Source of the DNA: Scatophagus argus
Taxonomy: Eukaryota > Chordata > Actinopteri > Scatophagidae
DNA length: 64,000 nucleotides
Assembly: GCF_020382885.2 (NCBI RefSeq)
Contig: NC_058508.1
Coordinates: 9,895,917-9,959,916, forward strand
Direction: 5' to 3'
A model generated the notes under the pieces. The model searched no databases. It was not told the DNA's origin and saw nothing but the letters and a program-made list of their open reading frames with translations. Numbering within the stretch: the stretch's first letter is position 1; each line of letters begins with the position of its first letter. Below, in pieces: positions 11,898 to 24,938 of the stretch. The position numbers and the translations under genes were made by a program.

Positions 11898-14800
11898 ATG
11901 TCTGCACCACCTCCGGTGCTCCCCAGAAAGCACTCAGGTGTCCGGGTCATGATAACTCCAGGAGAGAAGCCTCCTCCTGGTGGCTTGCCCCTCTACACCA
12001 ATTCTAGCAAAGGTATCCACTTACTTAATATGTGTGTGTGTGTATATATGTCCTGTTGCCACAAAGACATACTCTCATTCTTTATACATGTTATCCTGCT
12101 GCTTGCAACTGACTAATACATTTGTTTTAACGGCTTTATTCTTTCTCTGTTTAGAAAATTGTGCAACTGGGGAGTCAGATCATAAACAACTAGAGAATGC
12201 AGAGAGAGAAGTGGTATGTATTCATATAAATAATTTCTATGTGCATTTGTGTAGAAAAATGGGTTTACAAATAAAGTTTACAAATAATCAATAAGATCTT
12301 AAAGTCGAGGGAGATGACGACCTGTGGAAAAAAGATTAATCAGTGTAAGTGTTCCCATCAAGTTAGTGTCAGTACAACCACATACTGCACAATCAAGACA
12401 GAAACCTTTGTCTACACATGGCAAAAGTCACATGCACAGTCATGGTGAAGTGGGGACTATAAACAATATATTGTGAAATGTAATATTTGCATTCTCAAGT
12501 GCAAAAAGTAAAACAAAACAAACAAACAAACAGCTTTGTCAGACTGCTAAAATAATGTTTCGAGACAGGCTGCCAAAAAAAGGTGAATAAGTTCATACAT
12601 TACTTAGTACTGTTAATTTTTTTTTATTAAAAGAGGTTGTTAAAAATTTACTCTAAATTAAAAAAAAGTAAAATGTACAAGAAGTTAATTTAATTAACAC
12701 ATTTGAGTCAGTTCTGAGGTGCAACCTCTTGAAGTTTGTGAACAGTAGTTACAATCTAATGCAATCTAGTACTGCAGATTGAATAATTGAATATTAAGAT
12801 GAACACTTTAGAAGATTGGCCATGAATCAGTCATACAGTATAATTTACAAACGTATTAACTGCAGGGTTATTGCATACATATTTTAGCATACTGTGTGTG
12901 TGGAATCAATATGCTTTCAAGGTAGTTTCAGCTGTTTGTATGTTGTATGACTCACTAATAACTTACCAGAAATACAAACTGTTAACTTACTGAAACACTT
13001 TCTATAAGACATGCTAAATGGATAAAACGTACAGCACGTGTCCTCATCAGGAGATTCTGAACCACTGCTTTGACGATGTGGAGCGATTCATGGCACGCTT
13101 GCAGCAGACAGCTGTGGCTCAGAGTATTCTCAACCAAAGGGGGACGAAGAGAAGCAAAAAGAATAAGAAGAAGGAGGTCCAAGATGGTGAGCGTTCTTCT
13201 TCCATCCTAATAACCAACTAACTACTGTAGTCATTCTTTAATTATGGTAATGATAAAAGAAACCCTTTGCAAGCAAACACCCGAGCAAGCCTTCAGACAC
13301 AGACTCAAACAATACATACAGGAAATATGTTTAAGGAAGGTTTGAAGTATGAAGAACTGTGAATCAGCTGGTGTCAGGGGAAGGCTGATTGAAAAGTTGA
13401 AAAGAGTCTTGGTAGGAAATTGGTGAAAACTGGATTCTGGTAGGCTGCATTAAGGTTCTTCAACAGGAAGGTTGCAATAAAAAGTCTTCAAACAATTCTC
13501 AAAATTCTTGCCTAATAAGCATGACCAAGAAACACGCCAAAGGAATAAGTGAGGATGGGGTCAATCTAGGACATTTTTTTCTGTTTCAGCTAATTTCAGC
13601 AATTCACTAGTTTATTTTACTGACAATGCATCCAGCATTAAGTGACTATCCAGTGGTATAAAAATGGTACAAATATCCATACCAGACTTCAATAATCAGT
13701 TTGCATCCTGTTTGAGCATACACTATGTAGACAAAAATATTGAGACATCTGATCATTACACCAACAGGGACTTTAATGACACCACATTCTAAATACAAAG
13801 ACAGCTTTGAGGCTGTAACAGCTTCTGCTCTTCTGCGAAGGCTTTCCACAAGATTTTGAAGTGTTTCTGTGGGAATTCTTGTCCATTAATGCAATAGAGC
13901 ATTTGTGAGGTCAGACACTGGGGTTGAGGTCAGGGCTCTGTGTGGGCCAGTCAAGTTCTTCCACACCAAACTCATTAAACCATGTCTTGTTTTATGAAAA
14001 CTGGGACACACGTCACTGGAAGCATAGCGTTGTCCAAAATATCTTGGTATGCTGAAGAACTAAGATTTCCCATTGCTGTAAATAAAGGGCCCATCCCAAC
14101 CCCTGAAAAGTGATTACCTGTGTGTATATTATATATGCAACATGAAGGAGACTACAGACTCCCATTTCATTGTGAAGTCCAGCGTTGTGCAAGGGCAGAT
14201 TTGATTATTTGATTTAAGTAATCTTTGTGTTGTGGACTGCTTTGTCATTCTGTCTTTGCCCTGTGTTGGCCTGGCAACATGACCAAGGCGTTTCCCAGGT
14301 TTCTGGTCAGTGTGTACTGGGTTAGGTGTGTTCCTAGATAAGACTAAAGACAAAGAATGTATGAATGTATTAATGATGAAACAGAAGACTGTTATTAGTC
14401 ACAACCACTGATGTTATTTTGAAGGAGTACTTGCTGGAACAAGCTATGACAAGCACTCCACATCTTTTATGAAGATATTATTTAGTATAGTGTTTATTAT
14501 TCTTTAATTTTCTCAAAGGTAAACTGTTCAAGATTTGTTATTTAATGTGCATTTGAAAGCTTGTAAATTGCTCTAAATCATTAAAAAAAACTGGCATAAA
14601 CACAAATCTAAACATGTCCAATAGCAACAGTGATTGAGGTGTGGTTGCGTGTCTGCATTTAATATGTATCCTGTTAAGATGCTTAGATTTTGCTCCTCTT
14701 TGTGCAGATGATTTGCTGGCCATGAAAGCTTGTCCTCCATCAGAAGAAGAATTTGTGGACATTTTTCAGAAGATCAAGTACTCTCTCTGTCTGCTGGTGA

Positions 14801-15007
14801 GATTAGACTAATCATAACTGAGTAACTGTAAATTTACAGATACATTTTGATAACCACTGTAAATGAAAATGAAAAATGTCCATGTATACTGATTTATTTA
14901 GGATCGCCTCAAGTCATCCATCACCCAGCCTGATGCACCTGAGCTGTTGCATCCCATCTTTGTGCCTCTTAATCTAGTGGGTATTTCTAATATTCAACTG
15001 AACCATT

Positions 15008-15052
<45 letters not shown>

Positions 15053-18000
15053 CTGTGATACTGACTGTGGCAATGCTCTCTTTCACAGATGGTGAAAACC
15101 ACAGGTGGGCCAGCATTAGGGGCATCAGTGGTCAGTCCTGCTATGACCAGTGGTGCTGTTTCACTGCTCCATAAACATCTGACTGAGGAGGAAAAAGAGC
15201 TGTGGGCTTCACTGGGGCCCAACTGGACTTCACCTTGGTCAGTAAATATATATACAGTATATATACATATATATGAGTGTGTGTGTGGAAATCTATGTGT
15301 AAACCTGACACTGTTTCATGTTGCTCTAACAATATCCTCTTGTTCTCTTTCTCAGTTCGCACCTTAGTGCATCTGTTCCTCCATACTCACTTGTCTTCCT
15401 GGATGGGTGGCAGCCTCAGGCCTATGACTCAGCTGGCCAGCCTTTGGAGGATCCTGTCAAGTTGCAGCACAAACAAGACGCTCTCACTGAAAGCAGAGTT
15501 GCACAATCTCTACAGGACCAAGTTCGACAGACAGTGGATGACCATGGTGAAGGCACTGATGAAGTGTAAGCCTGTTGACATTACAGGACAAAGGATAATT
15601 ATGCTTTAAAGAAGGAGTGACAATACCAGCCAAACTGCAAGTGTCTGCAATTAACAGTATAGTGTCTAATAAAATCAGTCTGGGGTTTATTAAGTCTGAA
15701 AATTACTAAGTCAGTTGAGTTTATATAAAACATATTATATATGTTTGAAATTATATTTCTATTTCAGAGAAGGAAATAACCTCCCGCCAGAGGGTGAGAG
15801 ACTTTACTGTTGCAGTTATGACTTTGTAGCTCGAAACAGCAGTGAACTCTCTGTGCTACAAGGAGAAACACTAGAGGTACACACCTATAATTAGACCTAG
15901 AGGTGGTGACCCGCCTATATAAATCAACATAATCATTGAATATCTCACAAAGCTCACCTAATTTGTGAGTCATCTTTTCCCTAGGTAATTGAGTCATCAA
16001 AGCGTTGGTGGAAGTGTCGGAATCGTTTTGACCAGATCGGCTTTGTTCCCTCTAATATCCTGGAGCCTCTGTCGGCTCTGAATAACACAGGGAGAGACAA
16101 CCCAGTTGTGCACAGAGAGTCAAAGGTACAACACAGACACAACACACACAAAGTTTTGCTGTTGTTTGTGTCAGTGACTCAAACACTGCACACACTGTGG
16201 CTATTTGTTTAATGCCACGTTGCAGTTTTTATTAATTCCTGCTTCTCCATAACAGAAGAACGCCATTACCCCTCGGACAAGGTTCTTCTCATATGCTCCA
16301 CCAAGCCCAGATGCAACCAGTCCTATTGCTACAAGCCCACTGCGACCACAGAGCATGATTTTACCACCTATAACAATGCAGGGAGAAGACAGTGACAGAG
16401 GTAACTTACATGTTGAATAAGAGCCATGGTAAATCATAAAGATCCCAGGAGCTTCTTGCATTCAACTTCTGAGAATCTGTAACCCATACACTCAACCAGA
16501 GATATGGAAACTTAGCACAAGTCAAGCAAAATATGAATGAATAAATGGAGGTTTAGGAAGTTTCCCAATCAACAAATAACTATTGCATTAAGTTGTTCTA
16601 ATCCTGCCAAGGCATTAAAGTGTTTTGGTGTATGTACACTAAATGAAAGAATAAATAGTACACAGTGTAGAATATTTTAACACATAAAAGTAGTAGCATG
16701 TTTGAGTTGAGTGCCATGTTTCCACTGCCAGGTTCCTCAAATCCTGTGTGGCTTCATGGCGCACCATGCAACATGAACACTGTGACGCAATAGTCTTGTG
16801 CATCACTATACTATACTGTAATTCCATCAAAATCCAGTGAGCACATTCAAAAAAATATATGAAAGGAAATTTCATATATTTTTCAATTTTGGAAAATTAC
16901 TGTTATTTACCTTCCATGAGCATTTATCTCAAATGTGACACTTTGACTCATATGCATATGATTTGTCCATATTGTATTTACAGTCCTGATAATGAATGAT
17001 GAGCTTCTTGAGCGGCTGGCTGGGAAAAGAGGTTCAGTTCGTCCGGTGGTACCCCGCACTGCAGACACTTCTGCTCCCCTGAATTACCACTCGCTACCTG
17101 CTGAGGTGGAGGCCTGGCTCACCACCAAAGGCTTCAGTCAGCAGTGAGTGTGCACCTTTGCAGGAAACTCCAGCTCAGTCTCCATAGACCTGGTTTAAAA
17201 TAATTACTGTTTAGAATGACTTTAAATATTACTGAATGTGAATGATGATATTGGCTTGTCTGACTGACTCCTCTGAACCAGAAAATTTGAAAACAAGATT
17301 TTTTTGGTTCAGTCCTTGGCTTCAGAGTTATATGGGGGTGCTTAATTGACATTTAGGTGCTGGTGACTTGAAGAAAAAGAAGAAATTGAAATCAAAACCC
17401 ATCTCCACACTTTATTGAATTATATGTGCAGCACGGGCTACTTTCATAGTTACACTCTGAAATTTTGTTCATTGCACAATAGCGCCCTCAAATGTCAAAA
17501 TGCTAATATTTACTTACTGCAATTTAACTGTGAACTGAGCGGAGTTGAACTAAATCAGTGAGCCAGAAGGACATTTAGGGGCACTGTTAAGTGAAACAAG
17601 AAAATGAAGAAGTTAATCTTTTTAGATGAAAAGCTTAACTTTATATTATTGCAGTTTGAACACATGGATACTTCAAAGATACTTATGGGTGAACATTTGA
17701 CCATGAAAGCTCTCTGAAGGGGGGCATACACCAACATTGATTTTGTTGCTTTCTTCTTTCTTCATCTTTTAGGACAGTTCAGTGTCTGGGTATTTTAACT
17801 GCAGCGCAGCTTTTTTCGCTAAATAAGGATGAACTCCGCGCAGTCTCACCAGAGGAAGGTGCAAGAGTCTACAGTCAAATCATGGTGCAGAAGGCCCTTC
17901 TGGAGGTTTGTCCACTGTTTCTTCTGGATGTTTGTCTGTGTGGTAATGCTTGGGTCCATGTGTTCTGAGTCAGTTTGCTAGTTTGTTTGCTCAGCCTTGG

Positions 18001-18414
18001 CTTATGCACAGGCTTACATCATTTTACCTAACTGTTGTGTGTGACCTACATTGAGAGACTGGAGATTATTTGCTTTTCAGTCTACAAAACCCACCTCACA
18101 GACCTCAAGAGCCAATAGTTGCAGTGGACAGATCTTACAATTGTTAATTTCTTGTTCTTGCTCAGATATAAAGGAATGTCATAATGGATGGGTGGTCTTC
18201 ATGGGTGTGTTTTATCAATCATTGGTTTAACATGTGACCAGACAGACCTAAAATTTCAATGCAAGTGTTTATTGTACTAAAACTGAAAATCTCTGTTAAA
18301 CCACATTTTGTCTTGTGTCCTCCACAGGATGTGCACAAAGCCACAGAACTAGAGACGGTGATGGAAAAGCAAAAGCTGAAGATTGATCTGAGATCAGAGA
18401 GTGATGAAGTGTGA
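11898..18414 (+). CDS. eps8l1: EPS8-like protein (SH3 and C-terminal effector), PTB-less
   Basis: This is a cytoplasmic adaptor of the EPS8 family, which links receptor and Abi1/Sos-1/Rac signalling to actin. There are thirteen coding exons: 11898-12012, 12155-12213, 13051-13186, 14708-14796, 14902-14976, 15089-15237, 15356-15565, 15768-15876, 15985-16125, 16256-16400, 16984-17143, 17773-17905 and 18328-18414. All phases agree (1608 nt, 535 aa). The N-terminus is Pro-rich (APPPVLPRK). Next comes [19 protein letters not shown], then the conserved EPS8 middle block. The SH3 domain is at about 290-345 ([28 protein letters not shown]). The SAM-like effector is at about 438-500 ([26 protein letters not shown]), with a C-terminal coiled segment. 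The [12 protein letters not shown] and [10 protein letters not shown] blocks favour EPS8L1, but another EPS8L paralogue is possible. The usual N-terminal PTB domain is absent: only 58 residues precede EILNHCF. Start: the first ATG, directly after an acceptor. Confidence 0.87.
13718..14115 (+). mobile_element. Tc1-like MITE fragment (copy 1)
   Basis: It opens with the terminal signature CACTATGTAGACAAAAATAT and continues through motifs seen again in two other places in this window (22780-23128 reversed, and 61795-61905), such as CATTACACCAACAGG followed by ACTTTAATGAC. It sits in an intron of the EPS8-like gene, and only one terminus is seen. Terminal sequence of this form is common in teleost Tc1/mariner-derived elements. 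The family name is not certain. Confidence 0.6.
15009..15049 (+). repeat. (CT)n microsatellite
   Basis: An uninterrupted run of about twenty CT units lies in an intron of the EPS8-like gene, close to the polypyrimidine tract before the exon at 15089. Length variation here could affect splicing, but nothing shows that it does. Confidence 0.95.
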
Positions 18415-20272
18415 TGGAGCTTTCAGACCTCCACTAATACAGATGTGGTATCAGAGATCATTGAAGATAAATATAGTATACCCGACTGGATGACGTTGCA
18501 AATAGATTCAAAACATTTAGTCAGATTGCAAAGTAAAGCTCACTCACCACTCTGACACTGGAACTATTTTTTGTTCTTTTATTCTTATTTTTTAAGACAG
18601 AGTGGCTTCAAATTCTTGCAAGAATGCTAAATTTATTTTTACCATTTGGTGTTCATCATGTGTTGTACAATTTACAATTTCTATTTCTATATTTACGATT
18701 TCTAGTATCCTTTGTTGAGGCAATAAGCAATACAATAAACCTAATCACATACATTAGTTTGAAAAATTAACAACAGTGAACTGAATCTGTTTTTTAGAGC
18801 TATAAAAACTACATTTTGTTGTTTCTGACTCTATAGTTGAACTTTTGATTGTTTTTATTGCTGACACATCAAACTATATTCAGACAATGTTACTTGTTGC
18901 AGCCAAATGCAATTGTAGACCAAATACACATAAACTGATTTCATAAAAACACAAAGTCTGACTCCTCAAATGATGCTCTCTGGAAACCAAAATGTTTCCT
19001 GATTCTGTGCTTTTCATTGTGACTTCATGTACAATACAGAAACATAGTTTGCACTGGCTTAAATAAAACTTTATGTGAATTTTTGATTTATAGCTATGAG
19101 TTTACTGCACTCATTTTTCCGTAATCTGACATAAAATTATATGATGAAGACATAGAATTAAAAAAAATAATCTGGACAATCTGATATAAGGAATGTCATA
19201 ATTGACACCGAATACAAGATAAGACTCAAGTCATTTTATCAGCCCTACGAAGAATTCATACATAGCACAACATGTTATTTCAATATTTTAACTTTTTTTT
19301 AAACTATTTCTACAGTTTTACAGATAACATTCACGAGAAATCAAATGTTCTAGTGTAAAGAATGAGTATTTGATTTATGTTAAACTATTTCTATTTCAGA
19401 TGATTCCTGACAAAGTGTTGCACATGCTTTAAAACTTTTCACACTTATTATTTAATTAGCATTATTTTATTAGTATTTAATTTCTTCTGCTTCACAGTGG
19501 TTTTAAACATAGATGAGAGAATTACTCCAAAATGTAAGTATACAAATTTACACAACTAAGATTTATGTCAAGTGCCATAATTACATAAAGCATTTGAGGA
19601 CGTATTTCAAGTACAGAATGAACCCAAAAACCACGTAACTACCAAATATCTGCAGCAAAATTTTGTGGAATACATTAACTAATTTTTTATGTTACCAAAA
19701 AGGCGAAAAGGTCTTTAGACCAGCTCACGCCCTAGCTATTCAGATTACTGCTAGTTCACTGTGATATTGGGATAAAGGAGAGAATGTCTGAAATAAACAA
19801 GTACGTAAAATTTTATCCTCAAGTCTTATGACCTGGGCTAAATTAGGCACTGAGCCATTAATAATTCTAATTTTAAAAGTCTGTCATTCATCTTTAATTA
19901 ATTTATTCACATACTGATAAAATATTCTCTATTCACAGCAAGTGCCCGAATGACAAATAATAGCTACAAACATCTCATCCTGGGACTAACAGCAAACTTC
20001 TGCTCTTAGGGGTCTTCAATGAAAGATGCAATATCTATAAATTTAGATGTTTATTTACTACCATAGCTTGGATTATAATAAACTCACATTAGGTTCAACA
20101 AAAATCTTTGTGATTTTAAGTGTACTTTCTGAGGTAAATTATTTGGTAGGAGCACCGACCATGGTTCGCCTTTTTCAATCATTTTGGTCTCACTGTCACA
20201 AGAGACAGACCTTTGAGCAGCAGGAGAAGAGGTAGTATTACTGATTCTCACTGCGTTTCACTCTCAGCGTCT
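18415..20272. other. convergent 3' ends of the EPS8-like gene and nme4
   Basis: This is AT-rich 3' UTR and spacer between two genes transcribed towards each other. Plus-strand AATAAA signals lie at 18734-18739 and 19062-19067 for the EPS8-like gene. A minus-strand AATAAA (plus TTTATT, 20050-20055) lies about 220 bases past the nme4 stop. No further exon is visible. Confidence 0.6.
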
Positions 20273-22124
20273 TCACACCTCACAGGTGCTGGCCTCATCA
20301 CAGCAGTCCCAGTTCAGGAGCTCCTTTCCTTGAAACCAAAGCTGGATCTCCCTCTGTGCCCCTTCCAGTGAATCACTGGCATGAACCACATTCCTTAAAA
20401 TGACCAACACACATTATCATTTCACCAAAATGTTTCCTGATTCTAAAATACCTTAACAAGATGAAATGCCTGGAAAGTGGTAGTCTTACGTGGTTGTTAT
20501 TTAATCCTGAAACTTCTTATACACATAAAGCGAATAAACGACATTACCTGCTGACATGAATGCTGAAATCTCCTCTGACTGTGCCTGCTTGGGCCTCAGC
20601 TGGGTTAGTATTCCCCACCATCATACGTGAGGTCTGGACCACTTTGTGCCCTTCCCACACCTACACAAAAATAAAACAACACACACACAAAAACAAGATA
20701 TACTGTGTACTATGTATTTTAAAGCAATCATTTTCTAAAACATACTTTTCATGTCTGCCATAAGATAATTTTTAAAAGTAGTATAAATAGAGCAGTAGTT
20801 CACAAGGAGGCAGATACAGATTTCCTCACCATGACAACCACAGGTCCAGAAGTCATGTAATGCAGGAGGCTTGGATAGAAGGGCTTAGTTCTCAGTTGGC
20901 AGTAGTGCTGAGACAAGAGATCCTCAGACACCTTCACAACAGAAGCAACTGCAGTTAAACGTCGAACAGAGAACCTGTACATCACACAAACATTTATTTC
21001 GGACTACTGTACCTGCAACATTTGCAGGCCAACCAGCTTGAAGCCGCGCTGCTCGAACCGCTGAATGATTTGTCCAACAAGACGACGCTGAACTCCATCT
21101 GGCTTAACTACTATAAGAGTCCGCTCCCTTAAACCTGGACGACACAGAGCAGAACCCGTCACATAATGCTGACATTAGTAAACTACAGAGAAGAGGACAA
21201 ATATTGACCGAAAAATCAAACAGGTTTGCATGTCAAACACAGACGAACTGCCCCCTGTAATCTGACAGAAGTAAGCACATCAAGTATTGTACTCATTTGA
21301 TAGTTAGTTGTAGTTGTGGTTGCGCACGGAACAGCAGCCGTACACCACTTCGGAGCTAATGAATGAGTGTATGCGGTCAATTACATGCACACGTGACACG
21401 CAGCGAGAGGAGCTCAATTTACTGGCATTTAATTTTAAGGCAGTCTGTGCTAGTAAAACACAGCGACTCGGTGATGGGCCGGATGGAGGTTTCGTTGTGG
21501 GAGAAAGGTTTGGGTGTCTTAGGGTGATTCGCCCATTACGCACAGGTTTTGGCCCAGTTACGCACGCAGCAGGTCACTGTTTGTGTCACCCCCACAATCA
21601 CCACTATCTCCTGTGCCTCTAACCCAGTTCCAGTTCATGACCTAACGAGTTTGGCAAGCGAATTTGTTTTCGCAAACGGCACCGTTAAGTTCGGAAGAAA
21701 TTAAAGTTGCCTCGGATGAAGTATCTTGGACTAGATGCCAATAATATTTAATAGTGATCTTTTATCTAAATCTAAAGAAACATGTTTATGTCATCATCAC
21801 GTATTAAAAACACAGAGATCTCTTAAGTAAAATAGCGTAGGTCAATTCCCAAGTTTAACATTACGTCCTAAAACATTATCCTTAGGGGAAAAGAAAAAGC
21901 CATACGCCGCGAGTAAGAGATGACAAACGTACAAAAGCAAAATCCTTACTGACAAGTTAACATAAATTCAGTCACTTACCTGATATGCTCGAGTGCCCGG
22001 CAGCTCTTTGACCATGAAGCAACGCAGAAGAAAAACCGGATAACAGACTTCTAGTGTTCTCTTGAGTCCCTGGAGAAAACTGTTGGAGAATTCTCTTAAC
22101 AATGCACCGCTGCAACCAGACCAT
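20273..22124 (-). CDS. nme4: nucleoside diphosphate kinase, mitochondrial (NME4)
   Basis: It transfers the gamma-phosphate between nucleoside tri- and diphosphates in mitochondria through a phosphohistidine. There are five exons: 21980-22124, 21013-21134, 20830-20931, 20548-20660 and 20273-20393. They give 603 nt (200 aa), in phase throughout. Residues 1-48 are basic and Ser/Gln-rich ([15 protein letters not shown]), fitting a mitochondrial targeting sequence. Then comes the NDPK core: [53 protein letters not shown], and the catalytic His near 165 in NVVHASDS. The Kpn-loop and C-terminal WF...WD region are present. The length and the targeting extension favour NME4 over NME3. The start is the first in-frame ATG, before a basic leader. 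It is convergent with the EPS8-like gene. Confidence 0.93.
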
Positions 22125-22779
22125 GTTTTGACGTGTCCTGTCTGTCTCTCGTGAAAGTCAGACTAGTGAGACAGTCAAGTCAAAACTAACCAGTCATCCC
22201 CGTCTGTCCCCCTGACTGTCACTCAAACCGAAACATATTTAACTCCAGTGATGCCAGACTTATCTGCTGTGTATTTACGCATTGACCGAAATCCAGAGGT
22301 ATTTCCTGTATGCGCCCGTCTGATTTCATGATTGCATTTGACAATTAACAAATGTTCTGTGCGTAAACGTTTTCAGTATGTCTTAGGATTCACTTGTATT
22401 TTCACCAGGGCGATTTTCTCTTTCTTTGCCCATCTGTATCCAACAATGTGCGTGTGACAGTGAGCTGAAGAGCCAATCTGATCCAGTATTGTAGTTTCTA
22501 GTGTGTCCAAAATATGATTAAAGTGTTACTGCATATCCAAACTTTTAAGTTGAATTTAACCACACCAAAAAAAATCGTGCCACAATAATGTTAGGGGAGC
22601 CCAGCCACTGAGTAAGGCATTCACATACAGCAGGTTGACTTGTAAGAGACAAACAGGGCTCAAACTCTGGAGCAGAAACAAGCATTTTGGATCTTTTTAG
22701 CCCCAGACTTCTAACTTCTTTAAATCTCATACTGCAACTCATCAGTCTCTTCACCAAAGCTTCAACTTTGTGGCGACAG
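22125..22779. other. nme4 upstream region
   Basis: The stretch just above the nme4 start is mixed in composition and holds no coding exon. It presumably contains the nme4 promoter. No TATA box or clear factor motif stands out. Confidence 0.4.
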
Positions 22780-23128
22780 TTTGGGGAAGGCCCTTTTTTT
22801 AATTTCTGAACGGCTGTGCCCCTGTGCACAAAGCAAAGTCCACAAAGACATGGCTGGAGGAGTCTGGTGTGGAAGAACCTGACCTCAACCCCATCCAACA
22901 CCTTTGGGATGTACTGGAACAGAGAGTGTGAGCCAGGCCTTTTGATCCAACATCAGTGTCTGACCTCACAAATGCTTTACTGCATAAATGGGCAAAAATT
23001 CCACAGAAACAATTCAAAATCTTGTGGTTACAGCTGCAAAACTGTCCATTTATTTAGAATGTGATGCAATTGAAGTTCCTGTTGGTGTAATGGTCACATG
23101 TCCCAGTTCTTTTGTCTATATAGTGTAT
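22780..23128 (-). mobile_element. Tc1-like MITE fragment (copy 2, reversed)
   Basis: The right end, read on the minus strand, begins TACACTATATAGACAAAAGA. It then repeats the order of motifs seen in copy 1 at 13718: CATTACACCAACAGG, a block ending in TCTAAATA, and CACAAGATTTTGAA. It is therefore the same family in inverse orientation, lying between nme4 and xpo6. The inner part may reach further left to about 22560. Confidence 0.6.
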
Positions 23129-23267
23129 CTTTCAACTCCACACAGTTCAGGCAGACAAGGCAGGCAGGACAACTGTTTTAGAGGATTTAAAGTATCCCCC
23201 AGAAGTAATAAATAAAGTAACCTAAGAGCGTTAACTTTAACTGCTATACAAGACATTTTGGGTTCAG

Positions 23268-23520
23268 TGGGCACAGTGGTTAGCACTGTTGCCTCAGGAA
23301 GAGGGTCCCAGGTTCGAATCCCTGTGGTACTCCGACTCCGACCGTTGCCCCTAGGTGTGTGTGTGAGTGCATGGTTGTCTCTCTTTGTGTGTGTCAGTCC
23401 TATGATTGACCAGTGACCAGTCCAGGGTGAACCCTGCCTCTCGCCCGTACTCAGCCGGAATAGGCTCCAGCTCTCCTGTGAGCCTGATGGATAAAGTGGT
23501 ATAGAAAGTGTATGGATGGA
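23268..23520 (+). mobile_element. tRNA-derived teleost SINE
   Basis: The head contains an A-box-like GTGGTTAGCACTGTTGCC and a pol III B box, GGTTCGAATCC. It is followed by the familiar fish SINE body (GTGTGTGAGTGCATGG, TCCAGGGTGAACCCTGCCTC, AGGCTCCAGCTC) and an ATGGATGGA tail. Frames crossing it are not genes. Confidence 0.75.
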
Positions 23521-24938
23521 TTTTATGTTCACTTGCAATGCATTTAAAGTCAGTTTAATTGGTATTAAATGGAGTCCGAACATCTTACAATGGTAACCCC
23601 CATATTGTTACATTAAAGACACAACTAATTTAGCATCATGATGAGATTTTGAGGCAAAACAAGCTCCAATCACACTGAGGGAGTCTACTATTCAAGTCCA
23701 TTCGTTCTGCTCCCCTCATCAACCTGTAGGTTGTGCTGAAATACATAAAAGTCCAGTCTGTCACCCTATTGCCCAATACCCTGCAATCACAGAGTTTAAC
23801 ATGCAGTAAAAGTTAACAGAACTAAACAAACATTTGGCTTCAGTATTAAGGCAACAATTCAATTCGATCATCTAAAATGCAGAATAGATTCACAGCAACG
23901 CACACCAACACTGAAGCTGCAGCTCTCGCTCCACGTTCAACCGACAGAAATGATGATGCGACATTTCGTGTCAAGTTTGTGACGTTGTTTATTCTCCCTG
24001 TGTTTATGCTTCCTATCTTCCGCATGCTGTGTTCTCACACAACATTTGTCACATGTGATGTGTTACATGCCATCATACCTGTCTGTCAAAGGCTTTTAGC
24101 AATTCACATTACAATCTGCTCTGCTGTACACACCGTCTCTGTCAAGACCCAGACCAACTATTTCATTATTTGTGCATGTGTTCTAAAAATGCATATTCAG
24201 CAGTTGAAGTAGATGAATCAAAGTTAAAAGCAATTTTAAAACGAGGCCTACGACAAGTGTAAAGCAAAACAGTGTAAACATAAAGAAAAGTCTCCACTGG
24301 CACAAGTAAGAATCTCTTAATTAAACTCAATATAACCATTATTCTCACAAATACTGAAATAAAACTACAAGATTAAATAAGTTCATGAAATAACAAGTAC
24401 CTGAGTTTTACTAAAAAAGCACTTTATTTATCAAGCAGGTTTTCTCTTTTTCAGAATGGAATGATATGAAAGATCTTAAGTTGACAGTCCGTCTCCTTTG
24501 GAGATGAAGAAAAATCAAAGGCAAAATGAATAAAAGCAATCATTTTAAAAACTCAAAATGAGTTGAAAGTGCTCAGTCCCAGCCCAGCTTTCTTGTGGAG
24601 GCTTGGGAAAGAAGGCCTGGCTCAGACAGCTCCAGGTCTGGGCAAAAGCCAACTGCAGACCAGGTTTACATTTCTTGCCAAATTATCATTGGCAACACAT
24701 AAGGAGGGCGCTGCTTTTTAAAAAAAATAATTATGCGCCAACCTTCTACAGTAGAAATCAAAGACAAATCAGCAGCATCCTGAACCTCCTATTACTCAAC
24801 CAAACAAGGTGTGTTGTTCCTTTCTATTACTTTGAATAGATGGACCAAAGCTGAATTGGAGGAGTGTTGGGCAAAGTGGTCAGCACAGGCAGTCCTTGAT
24901 CATAGTCAATGTGTGGAGTGGTTCAAGCAGTCATTGTG
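23521..24938. other. spacer and xpo6 3' UTR
   Basis: No exon is present. The part nearest xpo6 is its 3' UTR: a minus-strand AATAAA (plus TTTATT, 24423-24428) lies about 510 bases beyond the stop codon. The rest is unremarkable AT-rich spacer after the SINE. Confidence 0.5.

Noticed and set aside
23116-23583. 155-residue minus-strand open frame
   Set aside because: Runs through the SINE body and its flanks, so it is repeat-derived.
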